Positions 57,001 to 64,000 of a DNA stretch of 64,000 nucleotides are shown one piece after another. Each line of letters opens with the position of its first letter. Within the stretch, counting starts at the first letter, position 1. A model generated the notes under the pieces. The model saw only the letters and a program-made list of their open reading frames with translations. It searched no databases and was not told the DNA's origin. Source of the DNA: Macrotis lagotis (lineage: Eukaryota; Chordata; Mammalia; Peramelemorphia; Peramelidae); the NCBI RefSeq assembly GCF_037893015.1, contig NC_133658.1:145505982-145569981 (forward strand). Direction: 5' to 3'. Position numbers and translations under genes: made by a program.

Positions 57001-57984
57001 AGCCTTTCTGAGCTTGGTTCTTCAGCTGTAAAATGAAGAAGCTGAACTCAATCTCCAGGATTCCTTCTATTGTAAATCTGTGATTCCACAATCCCTTGTT
57101 TGGTTAAGAACTTTGTTCCAACCCTTGCTGTGACAGGTATTTTCTAACATATTCCTTTAATTATTTTTTCTTTTATATCTTATTTAGCTTGTGACTGTGG
57201 TATCTCTTTGAAGTTTACTGTGGAATATGGTATATAAGGTTTAATTTCAGGAAAAATTTCTGAATAATTAGTGCTGTCCAAAAGTGGAATCAGAGGTAAT
57301 TGATTTCCCCCCCTCAAAGGAATTCTTCAAGCAAACACTAGCTAACCACTTATCAGATAAGTACTCCATTCCAGTATGGGCTAGGGGAAATGACCACTAA
57401 GGTTCCTCCCAAAATCTGTGACACTCTGGGACATTTAACTTTAAAAAACAAATACAGGGGGAACCGATCTGAGCAAAGGAAAATACTAATGGAATAATGC
57501 AAAATGTGTTGGAGTTTTAGGGATGGGAATTAAGATCCTAAGATCATGGAATTACTGGTAAAATGGATTGTAGAGGTCATATCCCATTTTACATGTGAGC
57601 TACCCAATAATATAGTTGAGATTCAAATCAAAGTGCTCTGACTCCACAATCCATCCTTCTTTCCATCAAGACTCAGTGGCTCTACCACATTTAGCTAACT
57701 GAAAGGTAATTAAAAGCTAAACCATCCTTTTTTCCCTCTAGTAAAGACATTCCTTAAAATTTTAACCTTCCCTACCTCATAAGTACAATGTATAAATAAG
57801 ATTATTTCTACAGCTCTCTTTTTTTATTTATTTTTTATTCTCATTTTGTACAAATGTTTTTCTTTACATTAATAAAATATACTTGTTTACAAGTTAACAA
57901 AATACCTCTCCCCCCATGAATATAGATAGATTTGTTTGGGCAAAAAAGTAAAGGGGGGGGAGAAAAAAAATTAAAATTAAAAAA

Positions 57985-58695
57985 AATAATAGTAATAATT
58001 GTAGGTATGGCCAGGTGGTGGAATGGACGAAGCACCCAGCCCTGGAGCCACGAGCACCCGAGTCCATATCTAGCCTCGTAAACCAAATAATCACCCAGCC
58101 ATGTGACATGCAAGCCACCCGATCCCCACTGCCCTGCAAAAACCAAAAAGAAGAAAAAAAAAGACCCAAAATAAAATAAAATAGTAATAATAGTAGGGGT
58201 GGCTGGGTGGCAGACAGAGCATTGGCCCTTGAGCCAGGAGCACCTGGGTCCGAATCCAGCCCCAGACACCCAATGATCACCCTGCTATGTGGCCCCAGGC
58301 AGGCCACCCAGCCCCACTTGCCCTGCACCCTCCCCCAAATAATAATAACAAAAAATGTGTTTCAGTCTTTGTTCCAACACCATCAACTCTGTCGTGAGTA
58401 GATGACATTCTTTATGATAAGTCCATCACAAAAGTTACTTCCATATTTTTCCAACGTTGCCATTGCTGATCGCAACTCCCTCCTTTCTTATTTCTCCACT
58501 ACCATGTACTATATTTTCTCTCTCCTTTCACTCTGACTCTGCTGTAGCTACCGGTAGCTGAGTGGCACAGCAGACAGATCCCTGGTCCTGGGGCCAAGAA
58601 GCCCTGAGCCCCCATACCACCCCTTAGGCCCAGAATCCACCTGGCCCTGTGGTCCTGGGCAGGCCATCCAATCCCAGCCCCTTGCAAGAAGTAAA
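57985..58695 (+). repeat. Three diverged SINE-like units inside the HAL1-like 3' region
   Basis: Units lie at about 58003..58147, 58196..58330 and 58550..58692. All resemble the window's common SINE in the plus direction, antisense to the LINE. They share C/G-rich substitutions not seen elsewhere here: the common CAAGTCACTTAACCCC tail reads CAGGCCACCCAGCCCC or close. The first two are also preceded by near-identical A/T-rich linkers with AATAGTAATAATAGTAG or a close variant, so they look like tandem units. They are probably part of this LINE family's 3' region rather than recent independent insertions. Confidence 0.6.
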
Positions 58696-59168
58696 AAAAA
58701 AAGAAAATGTGTTATATCTGACCACTGTCCCCCCATGGTCCATCCTCTCCTCCTTTATTCACATCCCCACCCCTTCCCCCTGCTCCCCCCTCCTTCTTAC
58801 TCCAGATGTCTATACCCCATTGAGTATATTTGCTGTTTCCTCTCCTAGCCATCTCTGATGAGAGCAAAGGTTCCCTCATTGCCCCTTGCCTTCCCTCTTC
58901 CATATCATTGCAATAGCTCATTGTAATAAAAAAATCTTATTATGTGAAATAGCTTGGACTATTCCCCCACTCCTTTTTCTTTCTCCCATTCCATTTCCCT
59001 TTTTTTCTTATTGACTCCATTTTTACACCATATTTCATCTTCGACTTCAGCTTTCTCCTGTGCTTCAACTATAAAAGCTCCCTCTACCTGCTCTATTAAC
59101 TGAGATGGTTCATATGAATATTATCAGTATCATTTTTCTAAACATGCAGTTCATCCTCATTAAGTCCC
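58331..59168 (-). other. Pyrimidine-rich 3' region of the HAL1-like LINE
   Basis: Between the ORF1 stop and the SINE-like units, the plus strand is C/T-rich and carries no recognisable protein motif on either strand. It is read here as LINE 3' untranslated sequence because it lies inside the target-duplication boundaries. Confidence 0.5.
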
Positions 59169-60278
59169 TCATATTTCCCCCCTCTCCTCCAATCTCCATG
59201 CTTCACCTGAGTCCTGTATCTGAAGATCAAACCTTCTGTTCAGCTCTGGCCATTCCAAAAGGAACCTTTGAAATTCCCCTGGTTCATTGAAAGTCCATCT
59301 TTTTCCCTGGAAGAGGACATTCAACCTTGCTGGGTAGTTCATTCTTGGCTGCATTCTAAGCTCTTTGCCTTCCGGTATATTGTATTCCAAGCCCTACGAG
59401 CTTCCAATGTAGCTGCTGCTAAGTCCTGTGTGATCCTGACTGCAGCTTCACGATATTTGAACTGTGTCCTTCTGGCTGCTTGTAATATTTTCTCTTTGAC
59501 TTGGGAGTTCTGGAACTTGGCTATAATATTCCTGGGGGTTGTTTTTTTTGGGATCTCTTTCTCGGGGGGGATCGGTGCATTCTCTCCATTTCTATTTTGC
59601 CCTCTGCTTCTAGAATATCAGGGCAATTTTCCTGTAGTAATTCTTTGAAAATGATGTCAAGGCTCTTTTCCTGATCATGACTTTCAGGTATTCCAATAAT
59701 TTTTAAATTATCTTTCCTAAGTCTGTTTTCCATATCAGTTGTTTTTTCAATGAGATATTTCACATTTTCTTCTAATTTTTCATTTTTTTGGTTTTGAAGT
59801 ATTGATTCCTGATTTCTGGTAAATTCATCAATCTCCCTGAATTCTGTTCTTTGTCTGAAGGATTTATTTTCCTCAGAGTTTTCTTATCTCTTTTTCCCAT
59901 CTGGCCAGTTTTGCTTTTTAAAGCATTCTTCTCAATAACTTTTTGAACTGTTTTATCCATTTGACCTAAGCTGGTTTTTAGCATGCTATTTTCTTCAGCA
60001 TTTTTTTGGATTTCCTTGACTAAGCTGCTGACTTCATTTTCATGTTTTTCCTGCATCTTTCTCCTTTCTTTTCCCAGTTTTTCTTCTAACTCCCTCATTT
60101 GATTTTCAAAGTTTTTTTTGAGCTCTATCATAGCCTGAGCCCAATTTCTGTTTTTCTTGGAGTCTTTAGATGCAGGAGCTTGTGCTTCCTCATCTTCAGA
60201 CTGAGTATTTTGATCCTTCTTGGGCTCAGTTGCAAAATATTTCTCAATGGTCTTCCTCTTGTTTCTTTGTTTGTTCAT
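59169..60278 (-). pseudogene. L1 ORF1p-like gene of the HAL1-like element, frameshifted
   Basis: The start MNKQRNKRKTIEKYFA is followed by a long charged coiled coil (about residues 60-150). Next comes an RRM-like segment LRKDNLKIIGIPESHDQEKS, then KILQAARRTQFKY and ATLEARRAW, then the C-terminal domain with MNYPARLNVLFQGKRWTF. This is the normal L1 ORF1p order: coiled coil, RRM, CTD. ORF1p is an RNA-binding trimer that packages L1 RNA. The frame is broken at least three times: near 59840-59880, near the 59.56-kb run of seven G/C, and before 59390. Two breaks lie at homopolymers, so part could be assembly error, but the copy is probably dead. Confidence 0.85.
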
Positions 60279-60279
60279 T

Positions 60280-60748
60280 TTCCCAGCCTAAGCCTGTTTT
60301 TGGGGGTGCTTACTGAGCTTTTGGTACACTCCCACAAGGGTCTCAGTGTGTGAGGTTCTGTCCTCCCTCCTGGTCTGTGAATGACCATAAGCGCCCCCCC
60401 CTCTGCCACGGGGCTGAGGTGGGGGGGGGCCCTGCTCTTCTATGGGGGCGCCTAGACTGCGATCAGGATCTGAATGTGGTCAGAGCCCCAGAGTCCTGTT
60501 CCAGAGGCAGAGGACAGAGCTCAGCAGTCTCTCTCTCTTCACTCCCCTCCCCCTCAGCTCCATGGGCTCATGCCCTGGGGGCTCCTGCTTACGGCTCCGC
60601 CTGCTTCTGTTTCGGGGTCTAGACTGTGGAAAGACCAGGCTGCTAGCTGTGTGCCCTGAGGGCTGGGCTCCACGTGCTTGCTCTGGCAGAGGTCCCCTGC
60701 TGTTCCCCCACTTTGTGCCGGTGCTCCCTGGGGTGCAGTTCAGGAGAC

Positions 60749-60787
<39 letters not shown>

Positions 60788-61013
60788 CTGCTGTGAGCTG
60801 AGGATCCCAGCACCCTGGGGCTGCTTCTCCCATCCTGGGGAGCAGAGCCTTTCTGCTCTTTTCCAGGTTACCTTGAGTAGGAGAACTGCCTCACTGGGTC
60901 CCTTTGTGGGTTCTGTCTCTGGAAGGTTTAGTTAGAGTCCTTAGTTTATGAGTTTTTATCAGAGAGCTCCTAAGACTAGATCCCTTCATGTCGCCATCTT
61001 GGCTCCGCCCCAC
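60280..61013 (-). promoter_or_regulatory. GC-rich 5' UTR/promoter of the HAL1-like LINE
   Basis: This stretch is richer in G+C and CpG than its surroundings and precedes the ORF1 start. A YY1-type site (CCAAGATGGCGAC on the sense strand) lies at 60990..61002, within about 25 bases of the element's 5' end. That is where human L1 has its start-positioning YY1 site. The long G tract is at 60750..60786. Function is inferred from position and family. Confidence 0.65.
60750..60786. repeat. Uninterrupted run of 37 C (G on the minus strand)
   Basis: Thirty-seven consecutive cytosines lie in the LINE 5' UTR. On the LINE sense strand this is a G tract with quadruplex potential. The exact length may be affected by sequencing error. 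Reading frames rich in proline or glycine across it are artefacts. Confidence 0.95.
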
Positions 61014-61599
61014 TCTACAGCTTTCTAAGGACAACCAAAGGTAAGAATTATTTCAAACAAGGATTTATTATTATCACTAACAAGATTATAGCTAGTATAA
61101 TTATCTGAATACCTGAGTGATTTTCTAAAAGATTTAATATATTTAATACATTTATCCTCACATCCTCTGTGCTCTAAGTTGAAACTAGATTGCCTCATTT
61201 TACAGTCAATGTAGTGGAATGGAAAATCTATTGAATTGATGATCAAGCATTAATAAACTTTAGATATCTATCAGATTTTGTTGTAACATAAGATGCCTCT
61301 CTGTGTTCCAACTTTTCTTGTTCACAAAATGGAAATGTCCTTCATTAATATATTAAGAAAATACATTCATGAAAACTACTTTCATGCTGAGGGACTGGTA
61401 TTATTTAATTGCATAATTAAAAAAATGAAAACACTGATAATAATCATTAACTCAAGTCACATGACCTTCAAGTAAATGACTGTAGTTCCTTACATATTTT
61501 ACATTATTTTATTTTCTATATTTGGTCTTAAAGCTTTCACATTTGATAATAATGTACTAGGAGCAATCATTTTTCAGAAACACTTTTCTTTACAAAAAA

Positions 61600-62240
61600 G
61601 ATGCCAAGTCAACAAGGATTTATTATATAGCTATAATGTCCCAGGAACTTAAGTGCTGAGGATACAAAGAAAGATGAAAAAACAATCCCTGCTTGTAAGA
61701 AGCTTACAGTAAACAGGCATATATAAAATACACAGACACAGACATAGACACATGGACACACACACACACACACACACAAAAGAGAGGTACTCAGCAGAGA
61801 GGTGATTATAGTATGTTGGGGAATTGGCAAAGGTTTCTTGCAGAAAGTGGAATTTTAATTGAAACTTAAAAGAAGTCAGAAGGAAAAGTTGATGGGAAAT
61901 AGAATTCTGAGGGGAATAGCCAGTGAAAATTCATAATTAGAAGATTGAAAGTGCTTTGTATAAGGAACAAAAAAGAGGCCATTATCACTGAACTACAGAG
62001 TATATGGAGCGATGTAAGGTATAAGAAGAGTAGAAACATAGGAAGAGATCAGTTATGAAGGGCTTTAAAAGACAAAGAGAGAAATTTGTATTCAATCCAA
62101 GTGATAGGAAACCCTGGAGTTTACTGAATAGGGGGAGGTAACATGATCAAATCTGTGCTTAGATGGACCAGTCAAGTAATCTAGCTGTGAGATGATGGAA
62201 GCCTGCACAAGGGTGGTAGTGGTGTCAAGAGGAGAGAAGA
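61600..62240 (+). repeat. Second large copy of the ancient mammalian repeat
   Basis: It contains AAGTGCTGAGGATACAAAGA, a CA microsatellite, GAAGGGCTTTAAAAGACAAAG, AACATGATCAAATCTGTGCTT and the start of the same AGAGGAGAGAAGAGAC segment. The order is the same as at 3120-4340. No coding sequence. Confidence 0.5.
61727..61780. repeat. (CA)n microsatellite
   Basis: Interrupted ACACAGACACAGACATAG then about 10 CA units, within the ancient repeat. Confidence 0.9.
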
Positions 62241-63660
62241 GACTATATACTTGAAATGATAAAAAGAAAAGAACTAGGATAATTATTTTTTATCCTTTTA
62301 CTTGAGATACCAAGTAAAAAAACCTGAATAACAGGATGACATGGTTTTCCTCTCTGACCAAGAAGATGAGAGATTTCTCAGATAACCCATTAAAAGTGAC
62401 TCAATTGGGCTACACAACCAACCTGGAACCACCTAACAACTAAGTATGTTGTCATTTCTCCCTGTCCCAAGTCTGATTTCAGGAAGGACAATGCATTTGC
62501 TACTCAAATCTAGCCATGGAAGTCTACTCTTTTCAAACATTTATGTGAGAAAAAGACAACTAAAACTCAAAAACACCTCAAGAAATCAAAGTCACATCTG
62601 TCTTGGGGAGCTGCATGTTTCTTTCCATTCATAGTTGCGTTCTGCTAATGTACAAAAAATCAAGGAAGTGATCCTTGTGTATGTTTTACCTGGACATCTT
62701 TTGACCTATAGTAATACTTATTATAAGATATCAGAGTGGGGCACAGACATAAGAGAGCAAATTGTCAGAATAAGTTGTATTTTAAGTGCCTGACAAGCTT
62801 TGTATCTCACTGAAAATCCTGACTCTTTCACCTTAAGGGCCATGCTTGATAGGACCTTCAGTTGAACACAGGGATGGATTACCCATTTAATGGATTATCT
62901 AAGCAAGTTATTTTTCTTCTTTTTCTCTGGCAGATCTTTTTTGGGCTATTTCACTGACCCTTAGTATTCCCAAATATAAGCAGAATGTAGCAAATTAAAA
63001 TAGTCAATACTATTTTCAATTGCTCAGGAAAACTATTTAGAGAAGAGGCTAATGTAATATATGAGATGATAAAATTACTGAGAATTTCTGGCTTGTTCAC
63101 AATGTGTGAAGGCCTGTACTCAGTGGTACAAATTTCAACTACCTATGAAGATGGCATGATCACAGATAATGACATTACTGGTTCTGTATCTTTCATGATG
63201 AAATTACTAAGAATGGAAATGGAAAGATGAGGAAAATACCAGCATCATTTAACAATTCAACACTAATTCTTATGTGGATATTGAATCTTATTAAGGAGTA
63301 GAAACTTTTTATTCAAGTGTACGTTCAGGGTAATTCCATCCTAAATGGCTTAAATAATGCCTCAAAACAAATCATGGAGCAGCAGTATCTGTCAAAAGAC
63401 AGGGTAAAACAGTTTTCCAGCCCAAGCTGCTTCAGGTCTATCACTCTGGGGTGACAGATCTCAGCCCAGCACAAGCTGTGCCCCTACAGACTGCACACCA
63501 GGCAACAAGCATGGCAGCTTTCAGAGATCTCAACCTGTACACAGGAAGCAGTGTATAGGAAGCAGTCAGACAACTGGACAGAAGGAGCTTACAGGGGTCC
63601 CTATGCTGGCACTAAACACAGTAGTACTCTGTTACATTGCACGTATTTGGATCCAGCTGG
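62240..63660. other. RNF170 intron end of window, nothing recognised
   Basis: No exon is visible. The stretch 63360-64000 is less AT-rich and looks like an old retroelement split by a SINE, but I cannot name it. I found no match to the CPICLHQ exon of RNF170. Confidence 0.4.
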
Positions 63661-63666
63661 ATCACT

Positions 63667-63829
63667 TTTTTTTTTTTTTTTTTTTTTAGATTTTGCAAGG
63701 CAATGGGGTTAAGTGGCTTGCCCAAGGCCACACAACTAGGTAATTATTAAGTGTCTGAGGCCAGATTTGAACTCCGGTACTTCTGACTCCAAGGCCAGTG
63801 CTCTATCCACTGCGCCACCTAGCTGCCCC
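63667..63829 (-). repeat. SINE, common family
   Basis: Poly(T) of about 22 then TTTTGCAAGGCAATGGGG; TGGATCACT at 63658..63666 and 63830..63838 is the duplication. Confidence 0.93.
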
Positions 63830-64000
63830 TGGATCACTCTTTCAGGAAGAGGAGCACTAGCACATCAAAGCCTACAGCTGCAAAGGGAGTGGGAGAGACC
63901 ATGATCACAATTCCATGACAGAAAAAAATGCTTGTGGTCACTCATAGACCAGAGCACAGACAGGAGAGTGGTAAACACACCTCTCTTTAGGTCATATTAC

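Larger units (their letters stand above)
57807..61022 (-). mobile_element. ORF1-only LINE-1 derivative (HAL1-like), full length with target-site duplication
   Basis: The insert is read from about 61013 down to 57816. TCTACAGCT occurs at both edges (57807..57815 and 61014..61022), and the duplication extends to 11 of 12 matching bases. The 5' end starts GGGGCGGAGCCAAGATGGCG, the same style of 5' UTR start with a YY1 site as placental L1. A GC-rich 5' UTR follows with a 37-base G tract on the sense strand, then an L1 ORF1 (60278..59169). Below ORF1 only about 1.35 kb remains before a T-rich (sense A-rich) end at about 57817. No reverse transcriptase or endonuclease motifs are seen, and the space is too short for an ORF2. 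This layout is that of half-L1 (HAL1) elements known from mammals, including marsupials. It would depend on L1 enzymes in trans. Confidence 0.82.

Noticed and set aside
57841..58401. Overlapping frames of 60-144 codons on both strands
   Set aside because: They run across SINE-like units and LINE 3' sequence, show no domain, and share no frame with ORF1.
60442..60935. Frames with poly-proline or poly-glycine
   Set aside because: They come from the C37 tract inside the LINE 5' UTR.
53340..64000. Search for the RNF170 exon with CPICLHQ and the N-terminal exons
   Set aside because: No matching minus-strand sequence was seen; likely outside the window.

Overview
This is a vertebrate nuclear genome window, almost certainly from an Australian marsupial. 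The organism call rests on two things. About 25 copies of one tRNA-derived SINE lie here, each opening with a GGCTAGGTGGC(G/A)CAG-type head and closing with ...CTTGCAAAAA. There are also L1 elements, a half-L1-like element and an RTE tail of marsupial type. The SINE resembles the WSINE/MIR-related family of dasyurid and kangaroo genomes; 'dasyurid-like' is an inference.

Two protein-coding genes are supported, both on the minus strand and in the same order as human 8p11.21. THAP1 is complete: coding exons at 28952..29022, 21725..21920 and 20985..21359 sum to 642 bp (213 residues plus stop), driven from a CpG island at about 28.25-29.8 kb. RNF170 is partial: its last three coding exons are at 53264..53337, 45285..45395 and 40193..40462. 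The exons for the first RING half and the N-terminus must lie beyond 64,000.

Layout. 1-16 kb: gene-free repeat mosaic with decayed L1 3' ends, an ancient mammalian repeat, a short pogo/Tigger-like DNA transposon keeping a helix-turn-helix reading frame (6.6-7.35 kb), an LTR-like family in both orientations, and a solo LTR with a 4-bp target duplication (12808..13245). 16-21 kb: quiet AT-rich flank below THAP1. 21-29 kb: THAP1, with a ten-unit 19/20-bp minisatellite in intron 1 inside the CpG island. 29.8-40 kb: THAP1-RNF170 intergenic region, repeat-rich to 34 kb and quieter after. 40-64 kb: RNF170 introns, holding an RTE tail, a 5'-truncated L1 with target duplications, a processed SF3B2 pseudogene, an L2-like tail, and a 3.2-kb ORF1-only (HAL1-like) LINE bounded by target duplications.

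THAP1 is a zinc-dependent DNA-binding transcription factor and RNF170 an ER-membrane RING ubiquitin ligase. They are neighbours but not an operon or pathway. I see no bacterial-type system, CRISPR array or new multigene system. The most unusual items are the ORF1-only LINE with SINE-like units in its 3' region, the transposon-derived HTH frame, and the pure minisatellite beside the THAP1 promoter.
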